A stretch of DNA of 64,000 bases from Rhipicephalus microplus (GCF_043290135.1 NC_134710.1:135554155-135618154); one strand, 5' to 3'. Shown: positions 1 through 11,850, numbered from the stretch's first letter. Made by a program: numbers and translations. The notes: generated from the letters alone by a model not told the origin.

Positions 1-98
1 ATACCGCAAGCTCCGATGTTTTGATCACGTATTGGGCTGGCAAGGTGGGCTTCACTCGTGTCACGTAATGCTCCCTCCTTTGTTTTTCTTCCTCCATG
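1..98 (+). mobile_element. Right end of a TIR element (same family as 40081-40431)
   Basis: Bases 1-98 closely match 40330-40431, the right part of a complete 351-bp element: ACCGCAAGCTCYGATGTTTT, GGCTTCACTCGTGT and terminal CTTCCTCCATG are shared. The left half lies outside the window. No coding capacity is visible. Confidence 0.75.
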
Positions 99-341
99 CA
101 CAGTGCACTGAAAGTAAATACATTGTGGCCAGCCTTGGTGGCTTTGTGGCTGGTGTGTTATGCCCTTAAGAAAGAGGTCATGTCAACAAATTTTTGTGTC
201 GAAGGTAACATTTGAAGACATTGCAAAAGAAAAAAAAATAACCATAACAAATGTTCCAAAAGCCTGGCAAATTCAAGTTTAGGAAAACGTGGACTCTGAC
301 TTATCATGAAAATTAAGGAAAAAATTATATCAACAATTTGC
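99..341. other. Non-coding, nothing recognised
   Basis: An A/T-rich stretch with an A-run near 227-237. No exon, RNA gene or element end could be supported. Confidence 0.5.
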
Positions 342-1005
342 CACCTATGAAGGTGGTACCTTTGTTCAGTGTATGTTGGCACAGGTGAGGGCAGGATGAC
401 CAGTTCACTAACCACATACACTAGTCTTTTACAAAAGGAAACATGCAAGTGCATGGTTGCCTGCAGCACTGTCAACTGACTGCTAAGAAAAATCCGTCCA
501 CTTTTACATCGTCTATAGCCAAACAAGGTAGCAATTGATGGCTGGTAGACAAGCACTGCTATGTTACGTTCCCTCAGCGCTTGCGCAATGAGTGATATTG
601 GGTGATGCCTGCAGCTTGTGCTATTCTCGCGCACCACGTTTGATTGGGTGGCAGCGAATTACGTGCACTAGGCATCTCCCGTTGCATTAGCCGGGAGGGA
701 GCGTAATCTAGCAGCACTTGTCTGCCGGCCATGACTCATTGCCTTGTTTGGCGATAGATGATGCCAAAAGTGAACGCGTTTTCTTTTGCTGTCAGTTGAT
801 GAAGCTATGGGCGGCCGCTGCAGAGCACAGGCCACGATGCACTCGTGTGTTCTCTTTCATAAATGATGACAGAGTACATCCTTGGGAACATATGTTAGAT
901 GGCGTTTGGTGGCCGTATACTTGGATGTATGTGATTAGAAAACTGATCAACTTCCCCTCATTTGTGCCAGCATATGCTGAAGTTGCCATCTGCATAGATG
1001 GCAAA
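342..1005. repeat. Foldback element with imperfect inverted arms
   Basis: The reverse complement of roughly 342-572 aligns with 693-1005. Shared blocks include GAGGGARCGTAA, CCTTGTTTGGC-ATAGA-GATG and the GTCAGTTGA segment; the outer part shares TGTATGTGRTTAG. The right arm has about 100 extra bases (near 800-925). The open frames on both strands here are mirror shadows of this palindrome, not genes. It could be a foldback or hairpin MITE, or two inverted copies of a longer repeat. Confidence 0.65.
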
Positions 1006-3659
1006 ACGTCTGTGCCTCTTTTTTTTTGTTAAAAATTTTTGTTATGTCCAAGTTGACCTTTTTTTTTTTCAATCAAATATACCTGGATGCTGTGCATTTG
1101 GTGCACATTAAGGGAATGCTTAGTGGTTAGAACTAATCGGCAGTGGGCATGCCTCATAATATGATAACGCTTGTGGTACATAAATCGTTTGAAAAGTTAT
1201 GTACATTATTGTGCATGTATGATTGAGGAAATTTCGGGGGGATTTGAACTCTATTTTTAATAGGTCTGTATCTGTTACTGGTGTATTTGTTTCATTCATG
1301 TTGAATTGCTTAAAAAAATGGGCAGAGGACACCCTTCTTTTCAACTTCTGTAGTTACATCAACAAATTTATAAATAGTAAGCCCTGTCATACAGGTAATT
1401 CTTTCTAAATTTCTCATTTACTTTGTTGGGAGCACGCTCAAAAATTTTAATAAACTAAGATGATTATTCTGTGATGAAGTTGTGCTTCAAATGGTGCCAG
1501 AAATTTTTGGAGCGTATTCTGTGGCCTTTGCTTACTTTCTAACGCACTTTAACTTCATCTAACCCCAAGCATTAATCATGTTGCACTCATGTTATCTTGC
1601 TCGATATTCTGATGCATGTAGGGGGCTGTTTGTATAATTACTTAAACACATTTCTCTGTTAGAGTAACATAATACACAATGCAGCACTATGCATGCATTG
1701 TGAGATTGAATATCATAAGCTCTTGAAATTTTTAGTCTTTGCTGTAATGCTTATGCCTGACTGCAGAAGACTGTTCTGCGTATAAGTAAACTGACATATT
1801 ACTGTCTGAAAAGAAGAAAAAAAAAACACGGGAGGGGAGGGGCAAGTTTTTGCGGGCGATTTCAACTCCCCCTTGTTTCTTGTATTGCATCACATATAAT
1901 TTTGTCTTTTCAAGCTAATTATGCAGAGTTTATAAAATTTAAAAGCAAGTAAACAAATGCTCTTTTAATTTGATTGTGAAAGTACATTTTCTCTGATTGC
2001 ATAAGGAAGCATTGCATTTTTTTCACTCGGTCTTACGGTAAAAATGATCATATTACTATTTGAGTTGAAAGTTTCCATCTTACTTAAAACTTATAGTTAT
2101 GTGTAACTCACTATTGGGATCCAATCCAGTAATCTAAATAATATGTTTGCATAGAACTTTAAAAATGCAATGATGGCATATGAGGGGCTGCTTTCTGCTA
2201 CAAATTAACCCCCGTAATCAGAAACACTCCTTGACTTGAACTTGACTTGAAACAGCCTTCAACACAGCACATTGGAAACGCTGCTGTGTGTTTGTGCTGC
2301 CTTGGCACCACTTAAAGACAGGGCGTTCAAAACGCATTTGCGCTGCATTGAAGTCGGTGTCAAGTTCAAGTTAAGCAGCGTTTCGGAAAACGGTTGTTAA
2401 ATACGTTTCTTCTATGAGTAGTACTTATTATTGAGGCTGCTAGTCATTGGAACTTATGAGATTGCTTGCTTTAGTAGGCCACGTTTTTAATCAATGTCCA
2501 ATTGTTTTAATACAGTTTCAGATTCAAGAATAAAAAAAAGCTTACATATATAGGATTTCTAAGGGCTCTTCAAAATTGTCGCAATGATAATGGCTTGCTT
2601 GCAAGTGAAATCCAGATCTGTCCATGTTTTAATCTAAAGCTTTATGATGTTTTTCCAGTCAACTTTTGAACTGAAAAAAATTATATTTGTAATGTGCTGT
2701 GAATCGGTGTTGCTGCATATTGGTTTCAAGGTTGACCTCAGTTTTAATGCTGGCATTGTTGCCAATGCTGCTTTCTAGATAGGATCACACCATAGTGCTT
2801 TTCCGCATAATCAGACTGTAAGAAAATGGGACACAAATCTGTTCTGAGGCTACATTATTGCTGGATTTTTCTTGCCTGACTATAATTACAGCTTATGTGC
2901 TTTTATGGCTATATTTATTGTATGGCTATATTAGTAGAATGAAATTCATGAAAGGCTGATGTTTTTTGTGCACTCCATGCACATGAAGCAAACAATCGTG
3001 CCTTATGCCTTATCTTCACGTATGTTGCAGCTAATGTTAGTTGTGACATGCACAAGTCAGTAAGAATTATTGAAACTAGGTAAAAACAGTTCTTGTTTTG
3101 TAAGGGCTTGTATTACAGATTTTATTCATTGTGACTGCTTTATTGTCAAGAGCCCTGTTAAGATTGCCAGCATATAGTGATGGTGCAGCTGTGGATTATT
3201 GCTTTGGCTTACAAAAGTATAAAAATATATGGTGTCTGTACTGCACTATCATAGCCAAAATGTTTTTTTTTTCTTTTTTCAACCATATGTGTGTTTGTGC
3301 ATGTATTTTGGGGCATGTGTGTGTATATACACATGCAATATACAAAACTTAAGTGGGAGAGGGGGTTGAACTCACTTTCCCCCCTGGCCATGCCATTTCT
3401 GTGGTGCCTGTCAAAATGATGAGTTGAAGGCACCAAGTACCATATGGACTATTGTGATGTGCGGGATCTGGCAGTGACCTCTGCTGGCAAGTAACTTCAG
3501 AGTCTTCGGGAATCTGTGAGCCTTCGTTTCAATGTAAATCATGCTGAAAAGTCTATCACAAGTTGCTTGCAGAAAACCTGGAAGTACTCGTAACAGGTGG
3601 TCACTTTTTTAAAACCACTTCTGAAGCATTTGCTGCAGAGGCTCTATGAATGTCTCAAC
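1006..3659. other. AT-rich non-coding stretch upstream of the flippase exons
   Basis: No exon could be found, including the missing ATP9B first exon. Small features only: a 12-bp inverted pair (CTTGAACTTGAC at 2235-2246 and its complement at 2359-2370), homopolymer runs near 1816-1827 and 3261-3270, and GT-rich sequence near 3285-3330. It may contain a 5' intron. Confidence 0.5.
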
Positions 3660-4562
3660 AAAATGACATTGTGAAGCGTGGAAACTTGGGCAAGTTGGTA
3701 GGACATAACTGAATTCAGAAACAGCGCAACCTACAAGTAGTTACTTCGTAACTACGGAAGCGAAAAAAACCAGCCGATGCGACACGTTAGCCGATGTTTC
3801 AGCCGATGCGACACGTTATGCAGATACGGAACTGCAGCATATTCCATCAGTAAAAAAATTTGTAAACGCGCTGGTGTTACTGTTATTTTTTCCGCCCCAG
3901 AAAAGCTTGCAAAGCTTTGTAAGCTGGTGAATAATCCAGCTGCTATTAAAGGAAGATGCACTGTGAAACACAGAACGCGCTTTGTACCTTGTGTCATTGG
4001 TGTCGTGTATCTCAGTCCGCTTTCGTGCGGAATGATATACATAGGGCGAACCGGAAGGTGCCTTAATGACCGGTTAAGAGAGCACAATAACAATGTTCAC
4101 AACGCAGTTCAAGGACACCTCGGAATCCACTGCAGAGACTGCGGCTGCGTGCCAGTTTTTGAGCGTTGCGAGGTATTAAGCAAGCACAACTCGCAGGCCA
4201 CGCGTGAGATTATTGAAGCTTATCAAATAAACAAGTTTGACGGAAAATGTGTAAGTTGCCCATCGGTTGCATTGTTGAAAAAGGAGATTGCGTATCTCGA
4301 TCTTTTTTAAGTTACATATGCATTGTTTTCTCAGCCCTTTCAATGGGAGACAAGAGTTTTGCTGACAGTGTATCGCAGTTTGTCCCTGCACCCTTCTACG
4401 CATGCCCATTTTTTCTCAATTTTCGCCTATATATGTACTTCACTCCGATATTAAATCTTTGTTGAAAGTCAGCGCTCTTTTCTGTCCTTGTTTTTTTCGC
4501 TTCCGTAGTTACGAAGTAACTACTTGTAGGTTGCGCTGTTCCTGAATTCAAAATGACATTGT
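3660..4562 (+). mobile_element. 5'-truncated Penelope-like retroelement, inverted ends
   Basis: The insertion is flanked by the 13-bp direct repeat AAAATGACATTGT (3660-3672 and 4550-4562). Inside are 59-bp inverted copies of one terminal sequence (3711-3769 and 4491-4549, about one mismatch). Each contains the hairpin GTAGTTACTTCGTAACTAC. The coding part is the C-terminal GIY-YIG endonuclease of a Penelope-like element; the reverse transcriptase is missing. Penelope-like elements are known for 5' truncation and for partial terminal copies in either orientation, which fits this structure. Confidence 0.82.
3777..4310 (+). pseudogene. Penelope-like GIY-YIG endonuclease fragment
   Basis: An open frame of 177 residues. 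From about residue 79, GVVYLSPLSCGMIYIGRTGR followed by CLNDRLREHN is a GIY-YIG nuclease core (YIG arm and catalytic Arg). The frame then has a His/Cys-rich segment (HLGIHCRDCGCVPVFERCEV), a conserved REIIEAYQI with the likely metal-binding Glu, and a Ser/Pro tail. In Penelope-like elements this domain follows the reverse transcriptase, which is absent here, so the frame is a fragment. The first 20 or so residues come from the inverted end and a small duplication (GATGCGACACGTTA near 3776 and 3805) and are not protein-like. Not expected to be functional alone. Confidence 0.8.
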
Positions 4563-5573
4563 TTTTGTTGCAGAAATGATTCATAACTGTTTCATGTAGC
4601 AGTACTTACTATATACCTTTCACGAAAGCAGCCATTTCATGTGGAGTAAGCTGTTTCAACAGCAGGTGTTTCAGATGTTAGGACATGATGTAACGTATGC
4701 AAGGCTGGGACAATATTTTACTGTTCGTGACAGGTAATCAGGCAGTGTGTGACATAGTGTGAAATTTTACAAATAACTGAAAATATTTGTTCTTTCAGGA
4801 TCTATTCAGCTGCATCAGGAACAAAAATACCTCTATACCTTCTGCCATGTGCTCCAATATACTTTCGATACAAGGGCATTGCTTCAGAGAAATGGTGTTA
4901 TCGTATGGCTGCAAAGCTAAAAAGCTGTGCAGAACGAAGCAAACCTTGTAGATGCTCTTCTTATTTTATAAACTGATACCTATGCTGTTGTGCTTATCCA
5001 AAATGAATGAAAATAGGATCGAGAGCTTTTACTTTGAAAAAATGCATACTCACTCACATAGAAATACTGATATATGTGGAACTGAGCTTTCTAAAAAAAG
5101 TCTGTGTCTAGATACAAGACATGAATATACATGCGGCTAATTTATCTGTGCTTACTTATGTACAAAATTTTTATCATAGCTAAATGTTACAGCTCCAAGC
5201 TACAAGTCTTAATCTCATAATTTCTCCAATTCTTTTTTGAGGACTCTTTTGATATTACTAGTTTTGATGATTGCTTCAAAAGTCATATCAAATTGTGTCA
5301 TAATTATAGGAAGCATTAAATTATAAAGTTGGGAACTAAAACTGAGAGCATTTACATTTAATTGATGCATTTCGTATTAAAAGGTGAGCTCTATTAATAT
5401 GTTGTATTGTCAGCATTACCATGCTCATGTAGCTTATCGAGGTCAGTTTACCATTCTGAAAAATATTTAAGTTGTATGTACTATATTCATAGCATGGTCA
5501 CTCATTTACGTCGTGTCACTGTGTGTTGAGTAGCATACTGCTGAGCGGTAACTGAAATTTGATCTCAATTTAG
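4563..5573. other. Non-coding, nothing recognised
   Basis: AT-rich sequence between the Penelope-like insertion and the first supported exon, presumably intronic. No element ends or exons could be identified. Confidence 0.5.
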
Positions 5574-5729
5574 ATCACATGAAGGATTCGGTTCACGCTT
5601 AAGTCTAAGTAGTGACGACGGATTTGATGTTGGAGAAAACGACAGCCTTTTGGAGAAACGTTCCGCCAGTCGACATTGCAAGAAGACTACTATGAATTGC
5701 TGCAGTTGCCTGACTTCAGCATTCCAGAG
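5574..5729 (+). CDS. ATP9B: ATP9B-like exon 1 of window (cytosolic N-terminus)
   Basis: Open exon between a TTTAG acceptor and a GTAAAT donor. It encodes an acidic, serine-rich stretch (SDDGFDVGENDSLLEKR) and then a Cys-rich segment (NCCSCLTSAFQ). It ends with two bases, AG, that join the first base of the next exon to give Ser. The acidic EEGF-like segment followed by a Cys-rich patch matches the layout of the ATP9B N-terminus, which supports the exon; sequence conservation here is weak. The first base completes a codon from an unseen upstream exon, so the initiator Met is not here. Confidence 0.72.
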
Positions 5730-7070
5730 GTAAATAATAAAAACAATATAAGACCATAAATTATACTTCTCAAGCACAACATTGCTTTATGATATTGTGC
5801 AAAGGCAATTAAAAAATGCATATTTGGCTTCGGGGCACTCTGTGCACCCGACTGTTTAAATTCAATTCTTTCGCTACCGTTGACTTGTATAATTTTCGGG
5901 AGATTTTGTTACAAAATGATGGGCGACAGTTGTACTCGTGAACCAATATTATTGTGGCACTGAACTAATTAATGCACACTACACTCGTCATACTAGTGTT
6001 TCTTGATGCTAGGTGGCTATACATGTCCATGTTGTGGCTCTGCTTTCATTTTGTTGGCATTGTTCATTGTATTGCTATGCAGTGAAGCCATCTTTAAGTA
6101 AACCTTTTTTGTATTTGTAAGCCTTTTTTTGTATTCAGAGAAAAAGGCCCAAAGGATCAGGGGAAATTTTTTTTTAATTTTGGCACATTTTGAATTTTTT
6201 TCTTATGCTAACAGAAAGGTTAGTAAATGATGGTTCTGTAATGCATGAAAATTCAATGGTTCTAAGGGCTGCCGCATGGTGCTCGCCATGTTCATATCTG
6301 CAGTGTGCAGTGGTCATGTAGCTCCAAGGGCTGTTTTTCAAATGTTCTGTGCTGCAGGTGCATAGTTGTACTCTGTAAGTGTTAAGTATATCTGAGTGAT
6401 CCATATGCTTCCACCAATGAGAGAAGATCCTGTACAAAGGTGTATGTTAGTACTTTTATGGCATGTGGCAAAGGTCCATGGTGAAGATATGCCTAGTTGA
6501 TGCGTAAGACAAATGAAAAAGAAAAACCAAACAATTTTTTTGAAATCTTGCTAAAGATGGCTTAATAAAGCAAATTGATTAGCTTAATAATAATGTTTGC
6601 TGTCAGGCTAGTGGTGCATAGCTGAACTTGAATTGATGGCACTAATGTTTAGACAGAAGCAAAGAAGACACGTAAGATGCTTTTCCGTGTTTGTGTTTTG
6701 TTTGCTCCTGTCTAAACATTTGTCCCATCAATTCAAGTTCAGCAAATTGATTAGAATTCAAGTTTTTGTTCTTTAATGTGCATGCGGCCATGCATTGGAT
6801 CATTTCCAATGAGACTAAGCAATAGTTCGATAAGTCAAACTACTCCGTGGTCCCCTCCTTTCGAGAAGTTGAGATGGGCAAGGTGGCATGCAATTTGCCT
6901 GTCTGAATGAAATATTTCGAAATGCTTTCAATTTCTTGTATTGCACGTGAAGCTACTACTGTAGAGTATGTAAGGCATAATTATTAAAGGGTCGCAGTTT
7001 AAATTCAAATGGTTTAAATTCAAGATTGTTTGTTTTAGTAATAGCCATTACTTTCCTTTAAAATGTGCAG
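5730..7070 (+). other. Intron 1 of the ATP9B-like gene
   Basis: GTAAAT...GTGCAG intron of about 1.3 kb. It holds the hairpin element at 6621-6743; the rest is AT-rich with no recognised feature. Confidence 0.7.
6621..6743. mobile_element. Short hairpin MITE with 43-bp inverted arms
   Basis: Arms 6621-6663 and 6701-6743 are reverse complements over 43 bases with about 3 mismatches, starting GCTGAACTTGAATTGATGG. The loop is about 37 bp. A 13-bp direct repeat, GCAAATTGATTAG, occurs at 6570-6582 and 6742-6754, so the original insertion may have started near 6583. Non-coding. Confidence 0.75.
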
Positions 7071-7215
7071 CTGTTGTAGAAAGCTCAGCATGGGTTGCTG
7101 TGGTGCCCATGAGTATCAGCCAAGAACTGTATTTCTTGGAAGGCCACCATCAGAAAAGTTCCCACCTAACAAAATATGCAACCAAAAGTACAACATCTTC
7201 ACATTCTTTCCTTTG
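7071..7215 (+). CDS. ATP9B: ATP9B-like exon 2 (Cys patch and start of core)
   Basis: The exon starts after AAATGTGCAG and ends before GTGAGT, phase 0 at its end. It encodes a second Cys-rich patch (CCRKLSMGCCG) and then PRTVFLGRPPSEKFPPN and NQKYNIFTFFPL. This is the strongly conserved block of ATP9 proteins just before transmembrane segment 1 (PRTVWLG...NQKYN.FTF.P in the family). Any upstream ATG in this reading frame falls inside the acceptor and is not used. Confidence 0.93.
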
Positions 7216-7925
7216 GTGAGTATTTTGGTACAATATTCTTTTTAAAGCAGATAGTAGCAATAAGTTAAGTAGAAGTTGACATTTCTGTAGTCTAGGAAAA
7301 AAAGCAGTTTTGCCAACACTTCCTTGGCCAGTGCACTTCTGTAGTCCTTAAAAAAAAAAATCCAAGTCGCCCATCCCACACTTATCCTCAAACTCCTCTT
7401 TCAGTTTATTACAGTTCACTTCCCTCCTCCCAACTATTGAACATAACACCGGACAAGTGAAGATATACTCATGATAGCCAGTGCAAACAGAAAGCAATAC
7501 AATTAAAGGAAACACAACGCAGGCATCTTTCCTTTTCTTGTATTGTGATGCTTGCGCTGGTCATTATGTAATTTTTGAATTGCACAGGGGCACTCTAGCA
7601 TTTCCATTGTGTTTTCGTTAACTGAAAAGTGGTAGAACAGTTCATTTTCTGAAGTGATGCTGTAAATGTCTCGAGAATGAAAAGCCCTGGCACCCCTCAT
7701 AAAATCTTTCCTATATAGATCACTTAAAAATCCTATTTGTTGAACCACTCACTGTACATATTTAAAGAAAAGAGAAAAAAAAGTTAAAAAGTTGTGTGTG
7801 AGTGCAAATTGTTACTGTTTCATAAAGCTGATATGCGTGAAAGCTTTGTTTTGTTCTTTGTGGCTTCTCGAGATTAGCTGTTTGCTTATTTTTTAATATT
7901 GCCTTCCTTTTCTGCTCTTTTCCAG
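7216..7925 (+). other. Intron 2 of the ATP9B-like gene
   Basis: GTGAGT...TCCAG intron of 710 bp. An A-run occurs near 7351-7360. No repeat family recognised. Confidence 0.7.
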
Positions 7926-8039
7926 GTCTTATTTAATCAATTCAAGTTCTTTTTGAATCTTTATTTCTTGGTTGTGTGTTTGTCTCAATTCATACCTGAC
8001 ATAAGAATCGGCTATCTGTACACCTACTGGGGCCCACTT
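7926..8039 (+). CDS. ATP9B: ATP9B-like exon 3 (TM1 and loop)
   Basis: Thirty-eight codons, phase 0 at both ends, after a TTTCCAG acceptor and before GTGAGT. The [20 protein letters not shown] segment forms the first membrane helix. [11 protein letters not shown] follows as the short luminal loop and start of TM2. The IGYLYTYW wording is closer to ATP9B than ATP9A. Confidence 0.95.
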
Positions 8040-8764
8040 GTGAGTTCGCGTTTCTTTGTATTGTATGGTATTGAGCATGAGAAAATTACCTTGACCAACT
8101 TCAGTGATTGGTGCATATGCCTATTATGAACTAGTACTTGTTTTATGGTAAATAACATAAAAGACAAGGCTTAAGAAAAGGCAAATAGTGGTACTGACTA
8201 GCAACCTAAATTTTTATATTGAGTGCACGCGAAAAAAAAAACTTAAAGGTGCATTTATGTGCTGTACCCCATAAAATATGTGCCGCCTTGCCCAAGCTTT
8301 TACTTTCTTGTACTTGTTTGGAGTGAGGCAATATAGTGGAGAAACTGTGGCTGGTAAAAAAGTAATGATTACTGTAGCTCGATTCTGTTCTTTTCATGTT
8401 CTCAACCATTCACGTCTGGCCTACATAAGTGTGCACGGAGTGTCCCTTAGGTCACTGACATGTGGAAAGAAGTGTCTTTGCTGTGAAATCATTACAATAT
8501 ACTAACCTAGGATTGTAATTTGTAACTTTTGGTGTTTGTTTCTGTACTATCAGTTGTTTTTAAAAGGGGTGGTGCTACCATATTTATTGGTTGCCCGTTC
8601 TTTGCTGCAAGCATTTCTGATAGCTTCAGAAAGCATGATACATGCACCAAGATTCTTTTATTATTTTTGCTAAATAATTTAATATCTCCTCTTTTATGTG
8701 GACAGTTTTTGGTTTCAGTTTCTCGTAGCTGAATTGGGCTGTGACGTGAAAGTGTAAGTGGCTT

Positions 8765-8776
8765 GGTCACGTGACC
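8765..8776. promoter_or_regulatory. Perfect palindrome GGTCACGTGACC (E-box/CLEAR-like)
   Basis: A 12-bp perfect palindrome whose inner ten bases, GTCACGTGAC, equal the CLEAR-type E-box bound by MiT/TFE and USF bHLH-ZIP factors in animals. Intronic, one copy seen. A chance occurrence is quite possible, and function is not shown by the sequence. Confidence 0.25.
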
Positions 8777-9373
8777 ACACAGAGATGTGACACACGTCGG
8801 GCTGATTATCGCCTGCTCTCGCACACACGTCCACACGAGCACCTGCAAAGCATATGTGCAGCTGCTGCGATGCTTTGCCGGTACATGCAAGACACAGGTC
8901 TATGGAGGGTGACTCACCTGACTACAATAGGGGTGCGTTCTGGAGGGGTTTAAGGGAGCGGCCAATCCTGTAGTCGGTCAACTAGGGGTGGGGGGAGTGC
9001 AAAGACAGCCCCAAACATTGGCGTGATAGGAGGGGGTGCGCTGCAATGAACCTTTGCCCCCCCCCCCCCCCCCTGAAGGAGAAACCTGTGCATGCCTACA
9101 CTCACTACAGATCTGGTGTGACGTCACTTAAACTTTCGTTGCCCTTATACAGAGCTATGACAGTTCTAAACGCGCTTCAATGGGCTTCGGTCAGGGGAAT
9201 AAGCATTTAGGTACACTTTGGAGGTGAATTGAGATATATTCTAAATGTTTGCGGTGTCCGACCATTCGTGTGGAGTGTCCTATCATACAGAGGAAACCCA
9301 CAGGAGTCTTGTCTGCCTCAATATTTGATGGCACCACCCCTTCAATGCTGAACACAGTAGCTGAAGCTGAGCC

Positions 9374-9802
9374 TTTAAAGGGGCCCTGAAACACTTTTTT
9401 GAGTAACTATAGAATTAATTCACTGGAAAAGCATATTACCTCACAAATTGAACACCGCAAAAGTTTTAAGAATCCGTCCAGTAGGAGTGGGGTTACAAAG
9501 ATTTGTCACATGCTGCAATCACATGATCTCTTCTCTCATCCCTATAAAAGTGCTTGAAGCTGAGCAGGGAGGGAGGGATGGGAAAACAAAAAACGTCACT
9601 GGCACCTTGCAACCTTGAGCATCTTTTCATTTTATTTTCGAATACGCGACTTTTTCAGTGCGATCGCGAGCGCACGCGTAGACAAGCCCACATATGTGCT
9701 TACTGGGCTTAATTCCGTGATTTCTCAAGATAAGAGAAAGCTATTTTTAGATCGGCAGCGCTTTGTAACCATGCTCAAAAAGTGTTGCAGGGCCCCTTTA
9801 AA
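9374..9802. mobile_element. 429-bp TIR MITE (TTTAAAGGGGCCCTG ends)
   Basis: The ends TTTAAAGGGGCCCTGAAACA (9374 on) and the complement of TGTTGCAGGGCCCCTTTAAA (to 9802) form inverted repeats of about 29 bp that differ at one or two places. The interior has CGATCGCGAGCGCACGCG and no transposase. A clear target duplication was not found. A non-autonomous DNA transposon. Confidence 0.8.
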
Positions 9803-11619
9803 CTTGTTAGAAAAAGGGGCTAAGACCATTCAACATGACTGTATTCGGTGAATTGAAACGACATACTTAACAAGATAAAGTTGCTCTGGTATTTGCAGTC
9901 TCGGAAATAGCAGTCACAAATGCGTTAAAAAAGAGAAGGTGGGGCTTGGTTGGGAGAAAACGTTTCTCGGGAAATCTGTATAGTGATCTATCTCTTATGT
10001 AGCTAAGTGGATGTGCAGATGCAGAGGTAACTTGAAAATGCGAAGGTAATCTTACACAGCAGCATTGCATTACGAATGTATTACCACAAATAGTGTCTAA
10101 AATGTACCATTTCAGCTTAGTGGCCATTGCATCACACTACTTACATCGCAGGCTGGGGTTTGATACTAATCATAGCTGCTGTACATCATTGAGGGTGAAA
10201 TGGCGAAATGCAGATGTGTGCGCACATTCAGGAACCCAGGGTTATCAGAATTAACCTGCAGTCCTGGTAATATAATAAAAAATGAATGTCCTATATTAGG
10301 CAGTGTATAAATTATATTGACATTATTGAGTTGCTTTGAATGAATTTATGATCAAGGGAATTTCAAATTGTGCAGCCTGTTATTTCTGACCTTTTGTATA
10401 TAATATAAATTTTAATGTTTCAGGGATTCTTATGCATGGGCTGACTTTAAAGGGATGCCAAAATGAAACAACAGATCAGTTTATTTTGATAAATTATTAT
10501 TTGATAACTCTGTCTTCATCTGCTATTGTAGGTTCTTATTAGAACAAAAAATGAAGGTCCCTGTTTCATTACTGAATTTGGAACGAAAACCAGATGCCGG
10601 TATATCAGCGAGATGTGAAGCATGTCGAAGTAATCTTTAATATCCTACCCACACTGGCTCAATAATAGTTCTAGAGACTTTCCATACCCTTAAAGGTACT
10701 GTCAAAATTTGTAATGGTGCAGAAAGTTGGTGTGGAAACTTCAGAGGCATCATTTGTTTTGCATCTTTTCTTGCTTACCCAGATCTTCTAGCAGCCACAG
10801 TGGTGTTTTGGGCATTGTGGAAACATTGCATCTTTGATTTGTATTGTCTTGTTCAATGTCTTATAAGTGTGATTTGTTCCACGAGGACCAAATAGTTTAC
10901 TTATACAAAAGAAATGTTGTTTCACCTTACTGTCCCTTTATCATGTTTTAGGGCATAATGACATATCCTAAACTTAAAAGCTTCATGTTTTTGTTTTTAT
11001 GATGTTGTGAGGTGGGAAATTAAATAAGCACTGATGTTTTTGTACATGTGGGCTTTAGGAGATATGCTTATCCTCTGAGGATTTTGAACTTGAGTTTTGT
11101 TTAACCTTTCAAATGAGATTCCTGAGTATATTTCTCTAGTCGCCAATACACACCCCTATAAGTACCTGAGACAGTAATTTACAAATTTATAAATATGAAA
11201 CATCTATAGACTGATTTTGCCATATATGCAGAAGCCGGAAGGTTGATTACAAAGGTTCTGCCTTCAAGGGACAGTGACAAAGAGACCATGTTGTCTGATT
11301 CACCTATTTCTTTTCTAGCTCAGTTCTAAATTAGAATAGTTGTAATAGTTCACATACCAACTCATAAAGGGCTGCATTTTTATGATGATGTGTTGCTGTT
11401 CGTTATATTGGACCATACAGGTAGACAGGACTTTATTTTCCTATAAATGTCCTGTAATTGCTAGTAAGCAATTATTCTGATTTGTTATAAATGTCCCAAA
11501 CTCCTTTAGGAAAAGACATATTTTTGCTATTGTATGTCTTTATGCTAATTATGCCATAAAATTTCTAGTGTAAGCTTAGTACACCGTAAAAGGCGTGTAC
11601 ATTTTCAAGGTTTTAATTG

Positions 11620-11850
11620 TTAGCCATGGTGTCTTTGTGGCTAAGGTTTCACACTGCAGTGCCTCAGTATTCAATTTCAATTCCCAGCTATAGTGGCCTC
11701 ATTTTGAAAAGGGTAAAATGTATAAACACCAGAGTACTTGATTTATGTGCACTATAAAGAACCCTCATATGGTTGCTACTAATTGGGATCCCTATGGTGT
11801 TCCTGATTATTATATATTGGTTTTGCATATAAAACCTCAAAATTTAATTT
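11620..11850 (+). mobile_element. Decayed tRNA-derived SINE (Ruka-like)
   Basis: The order of blocks matches the Ruka-type SINE seen intact at 43255-43500. There is a degenerate tRNA-like head (GTCTTTGTGGCTAAGG and a poor B box, TCAATTTCAATTCCC). GTGCACTATAAAGAACCC follows in place of GTGCACGTTAAAGAACCC, then a tail ending AAAACCTCAAAATTTAATTT. Substitutions throughout indicate an old insertion. Confidence 0.6.

Noticed and set aside
158..637. 159-codon open frame on the minus strand
   Set aside because: It mirrors the + strand frame at 718-1032 because both lie in an inverted repeat. No domain or splice support.
1..5573. Missing first coding exon of the ATP9B-like gene
   Set aside because: I searched for an ATG exon ending in two bases before a GT and encoding a family-like N-terminus, and found none I could defend.
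9057..9073. C-run, with the G-run at 58442-58457, as possible quadruplex sites
   Set aside because: Long homopolymers may be sequencing or assembly artefacts and have no associated motif.
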